Assembly (NCBI RefSeq): GCF_032854445.1
Contig: NC_088303.1
Coordinates: forward strand, 19,911,501-19,975,500
Source: Liolophura sinensis
Taxonomy: Eukaryota > Mollusca > Polyplacophora > Chitonida > Chitonidae
Reading direction: 5' to 3'
Length of the DNA stretch: 64,000 nucleotides
Below the pieces are notes generated by a model. The model ran no database searches. It was not told the origin of the DNA and saw only the letters and a list, made by a program, of their open reading frames with translations. This document shows positions 44,103-56,645 of the stretch, piece after piece; position 1 is the stretch's first letter; every line of letters starts with the position of its first letter. Both the position numbers and the translations under genes were made by a program.

Positions 44103-44208
44103 TTGGTGGATGGGTCAGTCAATATCAGGACACTGACTTCACTTAGGCGAACTTGAGCCGTGTGCTGAGGAGAGCTAAGTTTTGTCCCGAACCTATCTGT
44201 CAATCATA

Positions 44209-44285
44209 TGACGTCACCGGAAAGATAGCATTCCATTGGTCATATGCAGGGGAGGGCCTACGTGTGTCATACAAGCCCTATATAG
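44209..44285. promoter_or_regulatory. Promoter elements: CRE, CCAAT box, TATA
   Basis: TGACGTCA at 44,209-44,216, CCATTGG (inverted CCAAT) at 44,233-44,239 and CTATATAG at 44,278-44,285. For plus-strand transcription the order CRE-CCAAT-TATA fits a start near 44,310. For the minus-strand EMI-EGF gene the CCAAT and CRE lie 107-137 bp upstream of its ATG. It may serve both directions. Confidence 0.5.
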
Positions 44286-44671
44286 TTCCGTCCTTTTCGA
44301 ATTTATGAGGATGGATTGCTACCAGCATGGGCACGTCTGTTTTCGCAAGTCAAACAAAACTCTCTTTGTCCCCCCAAATATTATATTCATCGGCAGATAT
44401 TAACGACAGGCTGTTAGCCTGGACAATAGCCTGTCAAAGAGATATGATTTTAATTAAAATAATGTCTCTAAGAAGTATACAAATTCATCGAATTTACGAA
44501 AATATCCTCCCATGCAGGGAGTGAGAGAAAAATTCCTGACTCGGTTAATGCGAGTCATGCGTGTAACCTGCAAGCGACAACTATAGTATTACAGGATTCA
44601 TAAGGTTACAAGGTTGACCTTGGAACACTCATGTATTTATTCTCTCTAAAGATTCATGGATGAAGGCATGT

Positions 44672-45058
44672 CAGCTGTTCTTTGTTGGTAGCACAGTTGG
44701 TAGAGCACCCGCCTCTGGAGGCGGTAAATCCAGGGTCAATCTTGGGTCTGGTCAGACCTAAGACTGTAGAAGAGGAAGTTGTAGCTTCCAAGCCTAGCTT
44801 GGCGTTCAGCATGAAAGAGATGGTGCAACGACTGGTTGACCCATATTACTCTAATGGCTCGGATGGGGCGCCTTACTTGCCTTCGGTAAGTCGTTTCAGT
44901 GAAGCAGCACTAGATCAAAGAGCACTGGAAATCCGTCCTGCAAGAAGGAGGCACATTACACATTCATGCATTCTGAGGATTGAATTGAAAAATTGACTGA
45001 AAAATTGTTAATGCCACGTTAAACCCCAAGGGCTCACTCACTCTGTGTCTTCCACGTA
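44672..45058 (+). repeat. SINE family B, full length
   Basis: tRNA-like head TTGGTAGCACAGTTGGTAGA, GTCAATCTTGGGTC and 3' end ACGTTAAACCCCAAGGGC. The head lacks a full cloverleaf, so I do not call it a tRNA gene. Confidence 0.88.
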
Positions 45059-45148
45059 TACTTTTACCCGAGGCTAGGACTTATTATGTTACCGTACTAA
45101 AGTAATAATGACATTTTTATTGAAGCACGTTCCTAGTGCTGTCTCCCT

Positions 45149-45288
45149 GGGGCCACTTTCACAAGTGAATTAGACTTCTCGTAATATTCTTGTAAAAGTC
45201 GCATCTAGGTTATTGTCACGTTATGTGACGTCATTCACGAGAATAATTAGGAAAAACTGATTTAAAACCCTTTGTGAAAGTAGCCCCT
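45149..45288. mobile_element. MITE-like element, second copy of the GGGGCCACTTTCACAA type
   Basis: Terminal inverted repeat GGGGCCACTTTCACAA ... TTTGTGAAAGTAGCCCCT as at 19.56 kb; the interior differs and includes TGACGTCA. Confidence 0.7.
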
Positions 45289-45581
45289 GGAGCGCCATGC
45301 AAAATTAAGACATCCGGCATGACGCCACACTTAGCCACAGCACACTTAATGTGTTTAAATGGCATGTCTCCTTGTGCTAACAGCCGCCTTAGTACCACAA
45401 AACTTCTGGAATATCAAGCGTCTCAGAATGAAACCCAGTGTCTCTATTTGCCATCTTACCAATATGAAGGTCAGTCGCTTATACGACCTGACCTGGAATG
45501 GCACCCAAGTCTGCGGTTTACCACCCCACCCTGAATGACACTCGATCAGGTGCTCTCCCTCACGATCTGACCCGAAAACTT

Positions 45582-45755
45582 AGTGACTGCTTGGGGTTAA
45601 CGTCGAACTTAACAATTTTTCAGTCATGACGACGAAGGAACCCTTAGAGTGCATGTAATGTGCTTCCTTGTTGCAGGACGGATTTACACCACTCTTTTAT
45701 CTAGCGCTGCTTCAATGAGACGGCTTACCGAAGGTAAGTAAGCTGCCAACTATCA
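45582..45755 (-). repeat. SINE family B, head-truncated
   Basis: GCTTGGGGTTAACGTCGAAC, TTTTTCAGTCATGACGACG and GCAGGACGGATTTACACC; it stops at TACCGAAGGTAAGTAAGC before the tRNA head. Confidence 0.85.
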
Positions 45756-46254
45756 CTCCCAAAATAAATAATTAATTAAGATTTTCAAAGCGTTATTTGG
45801 TACAGTATATTATACGTATTAATTTTTGAGTAACAACATCAGAAAATGTTACGAGTAATGGGCAATCATTGTTTGTATTGTATATTACAAGGCTTAAATG
45901 TGACACATTTTGAAGGTGTGGAAAACAACGCTTAATTTGACAATTCTTAGTTTGACATTGAATGTAGTGTTGTCATAACAGCATTTTGTAAAGTGTCAAT
46001 CAAACATTAGAAATCCTTTCCTTCCTCCACCACAGTCTAAATATTGGATTTCACATTGTTATATATAACTACACTTCCGAGATTAAGCAAATGTTTCTTT
46101 AACCCTGTGGGAATGGTAGTGCAAATGTGAATATATATTAAAGTCAGCTCTGTGCTTATGTGGATAGATACAATAAACCGCTGTCTTTGCTGGCCGGGGT
46201 GAAAAAACGTGTTCTTTCAAAACACTACTAAGCATTGGTCCACTTACAAGAGTA

Positions 46255-46325
46255 AATGAGATTTGACCGGTAGGCGAAATATTCACATGTCCGGTATAAA
46301 ACATCGATCAAATACATGAATAAAC
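46255..46325 (+). repeat. SINE family A tail fragment
   Basis: GGCGAAATATTCACATGTCC and AAAACATCGATCAAATACAT resemble the 3' end of family A. Confidence 0.5.
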
Positions 46326-46399
46326 CACGTAATGTGTGAATGACGGAGATACGACAAGTAGCGAAGTTGACGCCATGGATGGGATACATCTACTGTATG

Positions 46400-47520
46400 C
46401 TATTCTTACATCATTACGAACTGTCCGCTGGTGCTCCTTTCAGTTAACCTTTTGTTAAAGTTCTTTTTTTTTCTTTCCTAATCAGAAATACCCCCCCCCC
46501 CCCACCTCCTCCCCCGCTGTAGGCACACAAGAGGTGTTTTATCGGTATTGTGTCTGGTTTGTGTATCCGCCACAATCTGTCACGAAACATGCATGTCTGT
46601 ACGAAAAAAGAAGTCTATAGGTTTTTTTTTTTACTTCATCGCCACAATATTACTGAGTTACTGTCATATTGATTTACCCCCAAACACAGTCATTATGATA
46701 ATGCTTTAGTAGTGAGTTTGAAGCATGAGATTCTAACAACCAATCTATGTGAATTAAGAGGTAACGCAGGACTAACGTGATCGCCACGTTGTGTAAATTA
46801 TCTAAACCTGATCATGTTATAACAAGTTAACTTGGCTGGGAAAATCGTGCGAATAGCCAGCAGAAACCTTTTTAAACCACGTACACCATTTAACTAATGT
46901 GGAAACATTAAATGACAAAATCTAACGCCATTTTTTAATTTCACAACCCTGACCAGGACGAAATCGGTTTGAGAAACCTTCGGCCTGTGTAAACTTAATG
47001 TAGTGCAGACCGCCGATTCTCCGTCTTAAAAGTGTAGTAATGTAACAACTATCGATTCTTACGCGGTATCATTTCAAATAAATAATAAAAAATAATCCTT
47101 TCATCACAATTAGCGACAATCCTTCGTGCCGGTTGAGCTGCATTATTAGTGGAATATAATACGTAGCATGGTTGATCTTTCCTGATAGTAGATTATATAA
47201 TTTCTGTCCCAATGACATAACCAGGCCTAGGGATATACAAAATGTTCGCAATCAGAATGCTACAAACTAGACCCAACATGTCTCTTCAGTACAGACTGTT
47301 TTCTTGTTCATATTTGTGCCTTAGAGAACTGATGACGCCACTCTGCCTTTTCTCACACTGGCAATATATGGTGTTCTTGAAATGAAGGCGAAGAACGAAA
47401 GTGTTAGAACATGCATTTCACTTTGATCAGAAACAAATCGACCCTTCATATATAACATTCTTATGATCGGTTAGACAAAGGAATGACGTCACAACAAATG
47501 TTTAATGTCGTCTGAAAAAA
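46400..47520. other. Intergenic, nothing recognised
   Basis: Only a poly-C run (46,490-46,503) and AT-rich unique sequence. Confidence 0.4.
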
Positions 47521-47529
47521 TGTTGTACT

Positions 47530-47720
47530 CTCCTCCCGGGTAGCTCAGTGGGATATTGGAATGTTTTAAAGCCTTGCAGTCGGGGGTTCGAATCCTGTTC
47601 TACCGTACACCAATCGAAGGGACACTCAGGTGGTACAAGTCGTCACCCATCACCACTCAGATCACGAACTCGCAAGCGTGGATTCTTGAAAAATAATCAA
47701 CTGCGCAAACATAGCGTGAC
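47530..47720 (+). repeat. tRNA-like sequence, probably a SINE head
   Basis: GGGTAGCTCAGTGGGATATT (A box) and GGGGGTTCGAATCCTG (B box) are spaced as in a tRNA, but the acceptor stem does not pair, so this is a tRNA-derived element rather than a functional tRNA. Confidence 0.5.
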
Positions 47721-48487
47721 GTCACAGCAAATGTTTAATAATGGAGACAAATACAACTGCCTTTTAGGGTTTGTTACTGTGGTGCCGCTGGTGTGGGTGG
47801 CTCTGCCGGGTTGATTTCAGTGCAAGGTTAACTGGCACATGTAGGCCTACACAAAAGCCATGCAACTCGAGCATCACAGCAGACCTAAACATGGTCCGAC
47901 TCTTCATTCAGAGCTATGAATGCATTCAGCACATGGACATTTCCAGCCAAATATATTGCTCTGACGTCAGAGATACACAGTGGGTCCCAAAAGACCACCG
48001 CGGAATCCTATTTTTTAAATGTATTTTAGCCGATCATAAAAATTCTAAGAAAATAAATCAAACTATTTTCCTGGACAGTGGTCTTCCATGGTCTTCCATC
48101 TGATAAATACTTTATTTTAGTGTTTTCATTGCCTTTATGTCACCTTTAATAGTTACACAGACAAAATACCACTGGTACCCACGAAATTAACCCACCACAA
48201 CATTCACAGTATACAGAAACGAAATACCATATCGAGCCAAGATAGAGGAGAGGTAGGTGTGGTGCGGCTGGTCGTCCTTAAGCCACAACGGAGAATTGAG
48301 TGTGGAGGGACTGGGTGATCACAGATTCGATCTTCAATTTAATAGGTCAGCACATGCCACATAGGTAAATCCAGACAAGGCTAAGTTACGAGGCAAGCCT
48401 AAACGACAGGATAATCTGTAGAGAGTAATAGCTCATATTACATGTCATAATACGTGCATGTTAACGGTAGCGTTATTCTGTGGCCGA

Positions 48488-48690
48488 GAAATTTATTTAT
48501 TCATTTACTTATTTATTTATATGATTCGTGTTTTAACTCCAAAATAGTTCACTTGTATCGCGGCGGCCAGCATTACGGTTGAAAGAAACCCGGCAGAGCC
48601 AGGGGACAAACCTCGGACCATCCGCAGGAAGCCAGCATGAGCTGGACTTGAACTCAAAGCGACCGCATTGGCGAGAGGCTCCTGAGTCGA
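48488..48690 (-). repeat. SINE family A with internal deletion
   Basis: Tail ATTTATTCATTTACTTATTT, core GGCCAGCATTACGGTTGAAA, then directly GAAGCCAGCATGAGCTGG. Confidence 0.85.
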
Positions 48691-48743
48691 GAGACCTTTG
48701 TCTCGCAAACGAATTTTAAACCCGCTATCTTTCCGGGTTTTCA

Positions 48744-48790
48744 TTATTTATTTATTTATTTATTTATTTATGTATTTATTTATATATATG
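48744..48790. repeat. (TTTA)n microsatellite
   Basis: About 40 bp of ATTT repeats ending in TATATATATG. Confidence 0.95.
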
Positions 48791-49529
48791 CATGCGAGGA
48801 GTATGTTGTAGTTCAGGAAGTCAAGATGGAGTACAACGCCATTTAATGCCACTTCCAACATGATTTCGGTCATATGATCATGATGGTGTCTCGGTTCTGA
48901 CCAGTCTTACATGAAAAGTCTAGACTATTTTCAAGACATTTAGTAAAACATGTAAATAACCAACGGTTCAGCCAATCGGAAAATAAAAATTCGCATTGAA
49001 ATGCAATACAGTACCAACCTCCAACCTATAGCCTACCTTTCTTAGCCCGGGGTTTCGTTTTGTAAGTGCGAGTTACCTCTAATAGGTGTTATCTAAGTGC
49101 ACAGTTGTCACATGCACTCTGTAACGTTCCTTATTATACAATACAAACTGCATTCGTGAGGGTGAATCACTGACCACAGTACAACCACCCGTAGGATGAC
49201 AACTGGGTATGTATGGTATTTGTTTGTGGAATGGCACTATATATAAGATGGCGTTTTGGGGGATGTCGACTTGAACGGACTGTGCATACTTGTATGTTTT
49301 ACAGACCTATATATGTACGGTTATCCCGCATCAGACAAAGTACTCCGCTTTTCACTGGACAACAACTGTGACGTGAGGCACCGCTAAATTCTCGAATCTT
49401 GCAGACGACGTCAAATGTGTCTGCTCCTTTTGATGCGTGCGACAACGACCATGACGTGAAAGCGATTCACCTATACATCGGTCTTCTGCATTGAACCAAT
49501 GGGTCTTTGCGGGATAAATTCGTTACATG

Positions 49530-49618
49530 GTGACTCAGTGATAGGATAGTCCTCATATTGAACGAGGCGTCGTATCAGGATTATTGACCCCATATATTTA
49601 CGTATCCTATCACTGAGA
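49530..49618. repeat. Short inverted repeat (hairpin)
   Basis: CTCAGTGATAGGATA (about 49,533) and TATCCTATCACTGAG (about 49,603) are exact complements around a loop of about 55 bp. Confidence 0.7.
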
Positions 49619-49849
49619 AGATAACACTGTATCTAAAAATATACATAGAGGTGACTAAAGACGACGAAGACTGGGTGGTATAGAATGTTAGAAAAAAATT
49701 ATCCATCGGGGTGAATGTTCTTCTTCGAAAATTCAGCGCTGTTTCAGTCAACTTTTAGGTGTAGAAATATAGCAAGTTTCAAATATGAGATTGCAGTTCA
49801 TATTGAGAAAAACAAAGTTTCCTGTTTAAACTGGGGTTTGTTTAAACGA

Positions 49850-49995
49850 CCATACATAGGTGAGAGGTTTCTGGGTCATACGTTGCGCTAGCGCGCTAAA
49901 CAACAGCGCCACGGAGGCCCCTTAATGTTTTGGATGTGGAACACAAGAAAGCCCATTCTTGAATACGGCATTAAACAACAATCAAATAAATAAAT
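49850..49995. repeat. SINE family A pieces, head inverted and tail forward
   Basis: GTGAGAGGTTTCTGGGTCAT ... GCGCCACGGAGGCCCC (minus-oriented head) is followed by CATTCTTGAATACGGCATTA and CAATCAAATAAATAAATG (plus-oriented tail). Confidence 0.75.
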
Positions 49996-50989
49996 GAACA
50001 AGACTTAATCTGGCATAAGATTATGAATGAATGTTACATTTTTTAAGCATTTTATAAAGTGTTAACCTTACATTATGGATACTTTCCCTCCATTACCATT
50101 GCCAAATTGTTATACTTAAAATGATTTAAGATTTATATGTAATATTCCACTTTTAAGATCATAGATACGTGAGTATAATTTTTGTAGCTATGTTAATAGT
50201 TTTCTTTTAGAGCTGTTAAAGTACATGTATTACACGTACTGCTTCTATTTAAAGTTTCTTAAATTTGTCCAAACATAACAGCAGTTAATTACATCCTATA
50301 ATCGTAGCGTGAACTTTGTAATTACGGGTCTAATTGCGCTTAACCCGGGGCTAGTGGCCATATTAACATGTTTGTATGAACAGCCATAAACAAAGGTGTG
50401 GTTAAGATAGATTTATAGCATATAGTGCTGTGTTGACAGCACAGCATTATGGTCAATGTTAAACTCACTGATGTCTAATACATTGCAAGGCGTATATGAA
50501 GAGTTACAAATTAAACTCTAACTGAGGTAAACTGACAAGATACCGTATTTCACCGCTTACCTGTGACCATCAAGCAACAGCCATACTCTCGGCGCTGCTC
50601 TTGTTTTACTCTCTAGGGTCTATACTGTAGTCCTTTATATTAAACACCTTTAGGAAACTAGGTTTAAAGTCAGTCGAGGAGACTAGAAGATTTTGAACCG
50701 CTTTTTTACATAAATTTACAGTTCAAAAATAGGTCGAAAACTTTGGTTGACTTAAAAATCCGCCCTTAAAACTAATCGAGGCTACAGAATTTTAAAGTAG
50801 TGTTGAACTTAATGTTGATCTTTTATCCAGCTTGCTTTTATTAAAACTGTAACCCGATATTTCTCTAAATCTATTTTATATCCATGACATTGACCTTTTG
50901 ATCATAACGGAACTTGGCAATTAAGAATGTGCTGTCTAGATGTTGGACTAGGCCTTCAGAGTTTATGCCTCGGCCATACACAGCAAAAA

Positions 50990-51150
50990 CTGATAGGCAT
51001 GCACATACATGTTAAAATAAAAACGGCCATTTGACAGCTCTAGTGAACATGTCACATGTTTTCTATAAAACACCAATATTTTGGAGAAAACGTTGGAAAT
51101 GATTCACTGGAAACGTCATTGTCCTAAAAGGATGCCAGCCTAAGTTGCTT
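50990..51150 (+). repeat. Dispersed repeat, copy 1
   Basis: Shares ACTGATAGGCAT, GTTTTCTATAAAA and TTTTGGAGAAA with 57,362-57,520 in inverted orientation, at about 75-80% identity by eye over about 160 bp. Confidence 0.8.
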
Positions 51151-51199
51151 GTATAGTCCCACCATATACATGTAACGCGTTTTTCGATAATAAAAAACA

Positions 51200-53430
51200 G
51201 CAAGACGTTTGCACATGAACACGTGTGTTTTTATAAATACATGTCATGCGTCATTAATATTTGCAGTGTAGGTCAACCGGCAAACGGCAAGTTAATTACA
51301 TCATCACAAGTTTTTAAAACTTTCACAAAGTTGAAGTGATGAAGTAAAGATCAAACTAAAATCATATTTGATGACAAATCGAGGACAAAAATTCCTTGTC
51401 ACCGATTGACCTCAAGGTTTGCTCTGAAGTGTGGTAGAGGGGTATGATATAATTTTGAGGTTGGTTGTGACCTTGGATCAATTCGACAAGGTAAAAAATT
51501 TTGATATGACTTTGAACTTTTTTACAAAAAAATTCCCCAAGATTATGAACATACATACAAGATAATTATTCTCGTTGTTAAATTTAGAAAAAACTTATAG
51601 TAAAGTATATTAAGTACGATATTAGGACAGATTCACGCAAAGAGAAGCAGTCAGCAGTTTTCAATGATATTGGAAAGGCGTTTGATGAAATATCCTCAAC
51701 ACATTTGTTTAACGCTGACCGAAATACTCATGAGTGCGGTACCTTACAACCCAAATTTCAGTTCAGCTGGAGAGAAGTACTTGACTCACTTTTGGGCCAT
51801 GCAAGAAAAAAGGGGCAAAAAACATAAAAGCGATTTTGTGGTCAGTTTTTGCCATGATCTTAAAGTGAACATAAAGTCTGCCACCATATATATATAAAAC
51901 ATGATGTAGGACCCAGTTATCACAGAAAAATATGTAGAAAAGTTTTGAATGCCGAGAAGATGAAGTTCAGCATTGGGGATATGGCACAGACGCACAATTC
52001 ACTAAGAGTAGCCATGTTTTAGAAGCCCGTTTGAAGTTGGCCAAACACTAGCGCTGGAAGCGTCACATGATAATTGGCTGTCGTATCAAAACCCTATTAA
52101 CCCCGGATCGTCAGTGTGTTTTCTTATAGTGGATAGGCAGATAACGATTGCATTGTGTTAAAGTGATGCATTTTGAACCACACATTCATGAGCAGGGAAT
52201 TGAGAACTGTAGCCCGTGTCACAATGCGTACATGTTGGGCAGGTTACTGCAGTAACTTGTGAGGGTGAGCAAGAAAACCGCCTTGGGAGAATCATTGCTT
52301 GATAAAAATATTGTGACTATGCATTATTTTTCCTTAGGAAAGTCGGAATTATTACGAAAAAATGAAAGGGTCTGTTATCAATCAGGAAGTCTTGCTATGT
52401 TCAGTGAATTCTCCAAAGTCGCTCAATACCGGACGTGACGAGCAGGACCGCTAAAACACAAAGCTTGTGTCCACAAACATCACCCTGACCGAGCGACAAA
52501 CTAAAAGAAACATCGATCCTTTAAACACGGAACTTAGCTGATACACTTTGGTTGAGTAACAGGCGTTTTTGTTCGTATTTTCTCATTGTCACTGTTTAAT
52601 ACTGATGATATGGAAGAGTTCCTAGGGTTTGTGACGTCACTGTAGATAGCTATAACATGGCAAAATGGCGTCACCAAATGATTGGCTAGGTATTGGCCAA
52701 TTCTTTGCTATTTATTTTGTTAATATGCGGTGTAGAATTTTAAAAATATTTTTACAACATTTCTGGAATACCACTTTATTAATTTATTCAGCTGTAGTTG
52801 CTGACTTTATCTTCACTTTAACATTGATCCAACTGACTCCACCTTGACGTTTGTATATCCACTATGGGATTTTGATATTTTGAAGTTGACCAACTTTCTT
52901 GCTTTAGACTGGTGGCGAACCAGCGAAAACTTCATATAGGACAATCTTTGACTTCTGGGTCCCGTTCTACACAGTTGTGGCAACGCTGCGTCAGAGGCAT
53001 TTAGAATGATGAGGTATGTCTTCACTGTATATCGTCATGTAAATTACGCTAACCACCGTTTGCGACTGCTCCCCAAAGCAGACCGAGGTGTCATATTCTC
53101 GTAAACACGACAACAAAATCTTCTCGACAACGACTTCGCGGTTGGTTAACGACTTGCGTAACTGTTGTCACTCTTTCGAACACGCTATACTCGATTCGTC
53201 ATGTGAAATTCCACATTGTCTATATTTTGTGTTTTATGCTAATTTCTCAGAAAAAAATGATGATGGTTCGTGTATATCCGCCTTATAATTTAGCCTAGAG
53301 CGATGTCATATCACTACCATGTATGAAACGTTGTATGTTTTTTTTTTTGCCATTGTTATACATATAATTTAAGAAAAGATGTGCACTGATGCGGAAGTCG
53401 GTTAAGTACAGTTTTCTCAACCTTGCGTTT
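51200..53430. other. Intergenic, no gene recognised
   Basis: Short ORFs of 60-77 codons on both strands have no recognisable features or splice context. No repeat family identified. Confidence 0.4.
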
Positions 53431-53439
53431 ATTCATCTG

Positions 53440-53800
53440 ATTGTTGCTTAACATCATGATCTAGAATTCTTCACTTATACGAAGGCGGTTCGCAGCAGGA
53501 GGTTAAACCATTGACTTTGCCAAAAACACTGATGAAGTTTCTCAGGTGTGACGTGCATAAACATGCACAACATATTACTAGAGGACAAGTGGTCTTTAGC
53601 GAACATTACATTGTGAAAGGTGTCCACACATCAATCTTGTCTCCATCCAAGACGGCCGCACACCCATCTCGAATTTCGCCGACTGATTACTGTCACCCAG
53701 GCCTCGCGAACAAAATTCTTGCCCACGATCGGGTTTGAACCCGCACCCTTTGTGATTAAAAGGCAAGTACCTTAATCACTTGGTCACCATTCGGTTCTTT
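53440..53800 (-). repeat. tRNA-derived SINE, distinct family
   Basis: Starts TTGTTGCTTAACATCATGAT and ends at a tRNA-like head whose complement reads GACCAAGTGATTAAGGTACT ... GCGGGTTCAAACCCG. It contains a CACACATCAATCTTGTCTCC unit related to the 68-bp repeat at 54.16 kb. Confidence 0.72.
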
Positions 53801-54156
53801 CGTATGTGAAATGTCAGTTGTTACACCAGTAATAATCTAACACTTTATGAGTTTATGTATCATTGTAAAACGCATACCATTTGCTGACCGCAGAATTATA
53901 AATTTTAAACCACGCCAAAAGGAGACATACCATTGCCCAACACTTACTTCCTTGACACAGTCAAATCTTACTAGCTGCGAAATCCGATATTTAAATTGTA
54001 CAGATGGTAGACAGGGAATAGCCTGGGACTAGCAAAAACAGATGGGGGTACCAGTGTAATATATTCGGCTAACCGGAATTTTGCCCGGAACAAGAGGAAA
54101 AAATTATTTTTGTAAGAATAAAAAGCATTTTTCTGTACAAAGATCTGCCGCTTGTG

Positions 54157-54400
54157 TATGTAAGACCGTCACACATCAATCTGAGCTCCATGCGAGATTG
54201 CCACGCCCCCGTTTGCCGCCTATACATGTAAGACGGTCACACATCAGTCTGGGCTCCATTCAAGGTGGCCACGCACCCATCGGTCGCCTATATATGGAAG
54301 ACGGTCACACATCAATCTGGGCTCCATCCAAAATGGCTTCGCACCCATATTCCGCCTATATATAAGAGGCGCACACATCAATTAAGACCTCGTCTAAGAC
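54157..54400. repeat. 68-bp tandem repeat, about 3.5 copies
   Basis: GTCACACATCA recurs at 54,168, 54,236 and 54,304. Each unit has GGGCTCCAT.CAA, then CGCACCCAT and CGCCTATA. Confidence 0.92.
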
Positions 54401-54449
54401 TGCCAGTTGGGTAATATTTGTTATAAAGCTATCAAAAAAGTACTGATCC

Positions 54450-54665
54450 ATTTTATTTATTTGATTTATTTAATTGGTGTTTTACGCAGTGCTCAAGAAT
54501 ATTTCACAAGGGAAACACACGACCATCCACAGGTTGCTGACATACCTTCCCACGTACAGCCGGAGAGGAAGCCAGCATGAGCTGGACTTGAACTTATAGC
54601 GGCCACATTGGTGAGAGGCTCCTGGGTCATTGCACCATGTTGGCGTGCTAACTCTCCAATACAGA
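54450..54665 (-). repeat. SINE family A with core deletion
   Basis: Tail ATTTGATTTATTTAATTGGT, then GGAAACACACGACCATCCAC, GCCGGAGAGGAAGCCAGC and a head remnant; the CCAGCATTATGG core is missing. Confidence 0.85.
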
Positions 54666-54764
54666 TGCATAATTTGCGACAAAGCCACTAATTGCTGGAT
54701 ACAGAGACGCAAAGCTTTTATGCTGCGGATGGTTGTGGGTTTTCCCTGGGATATGGTAAAAAAT

Positions 54765-55320
54765 CTGATAATTTAAATAAAAATACAGGTATACTTAATT
54801 ATTTTAAATTATTTATTTCATGAAGTCTTCAAAGCATGCCCATCGTTCCAACAAAGTTTCAGCAAGATGGTGTAAAAACTGTGGCACCAGCTGACCCAAA
54901 CAAAAAAACCTTACCCTGGCCCATAATAGTACTGGGTAACATGAAGCCCTAAACTCAATAATTTGAATAAAACTATAAATATACCTAATTATTTAAAATC
55001 ATCTACTCGATAAGGTCTTCAGAGCATGTCCATCGTCGACATCAAGTTTCAGCAAGATGGTGTAAAAACTGTTGCAACAGCTGACCCAAACAAAAAAACC
55101 TTACGCTGGCGTACTACAGTGTTAGTTTGGATAAAATGGCTAATACCAAAACCTGATAATTTGAATAAAATACAAACATCCCTAATTTGTAATCAAAATG
55201 AGTAAATGTTTATGATCATGTTCATCATTCCCACCAAGTTCCATAAAGGTGATATGAAAACTGTGAGACTAGCAGACCCAAACATAAAACCTTAGGCTAC
55301 TCAACTGACTCAAACAAAAA
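54765..55320. repeat. About 190-bp tandem repeat, 3 copies
   Basis: AGCAAGATGGTGTAAAAACT at 54,861 and 55,051, with a diverged third copy near 55,240. AGCTGACCCAAACAAAAAAA follows each of the first two. Confidence 0.9.
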
Positions 55321-56522
55321 AACTTACTCAGACACCGACACCACTTTTCCCCAACACTCACAATACCTCGCCTTACTTGGTAACGGCGAGCTGAAAAACA
55401 CGGATAAATAAAATGATTCCATGTTCTGTCGAAAGTTAAACCTAAAATACTGAATCAATACCCTGGTCTGTCCAGAATCGAATTTGTTGAAATGGGAAAG
55501 CTGCGGATAGTAGTGCATTTTCTCCGTGATGTACCGGCTTGCCTCCCACCACAATGATACATTATGGTGCAATAAGGATCATCTTGAAATGACGCAAACC
55601 GGGTTTGATACCGGATCTCCAGACTTCGAGGCGAACGCATTACGCCACTGATGCGGGTGAAACTTTCTGAAGACGTAAGATAAAAGTCTACGTGTTTCAA
55701 AACATTGAAGACTCGTAAAATCCAGCTAAGTCATTGGTGGATAGCTTAAAATCCCCATTGATTTTTACAACCCCGGTTTTTTTTTTTAATTTAGTTTTTT
55801 GAAGATTTAACATTTAATGTTGGAGTTATTTAAAAAATTTCCAGCGTGAATTTCATCTCTGAGTAGTTGCATTTGTGTGTAAATATCTAGGCATTTCGTC
55901 ACGGTTGAAGAGTCTAGAGCCTGAACGACATAGGCTTAGGTTCAACAACACTGTGTGTATTTTTATGTAGATATATATGTACATTGGTTATTAGTGGACA
56001 GGATTGGATATAAAGAGAATGAATCATTCCTGTCTCATCAAGCTTTCAAGCTCATCAAAAATCCAGAAAAATCCCCCACCGCTACCAAAATTTGCTGATT
56101 GCCGTCGTCATTGTAAAAGTAAACGCTTAAGTGTAGAGCCAAGAAGGTTCTCTTTCCTCATCATCAACGATGCATGAACTCTTCGTTAGGCAGATCTGAA
56201 GCCTGAGGGGGAGATATGTACAGTACCAATATATAAACCATCACAAGCTAAAAACATAATCACGTGTTTCAGAAAGTGAGTGGAGTGAGCATAGTGATGC
56301 AGGTCTACATAAAGAAGGAATGAAATGACGACGTCTTCACACGATCCATGAGGAGAGTGGAAGAAAGTGCTGTGTGCCAGAGTAACTGTCAAGTGCATCC
56401 GCACTGGGAATCTATATAACACAGGCGTGATTCGACAGTTGAGGCGTGATTCGACAGTCCAGCTCACCATGAAGCAGGTGAAAAAGGTAGGATGTACAGC
56501 TCCATACATATACATGTATAAT

Positions 56523-56526
<4 letters not shown>

Positions 56527-56564
<38 letters not shown>

Positions 56565-56645
56565 AGAGATTGAGAGATTGAGAGATTGAATGAGAATTAA
56601 GATTGCCCAGATACCGCAGAAGCATATATATATATATATATATGT
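56527..56645. repeat. (TA)n microsatellites flanking a TTGAGAGA repeat
   Basis: TA runs at 56,527-56,561 and about 56,624-56,643, with ATTGAGAG repeated about three times between them. Confidence 0.95.

Noticed and set aside
44672-44745. tRNA gene
   Set aside because: A- and B-box-like motifs are present but the acceptor and anticodon stems do not form, and the sequence continues as SINE family B.
47530-47605. tRNA gene
   Set aside because: B box is good, but the acceptor stem does not pair and the D-to-anticodon spacing is odd; better read as a SINE head.
47771-48103. 110-codon plus-strand ORF
   Set aside because: Starts near a tRNA-like element and shows no recognisable fold or conserved motif; probably chance.
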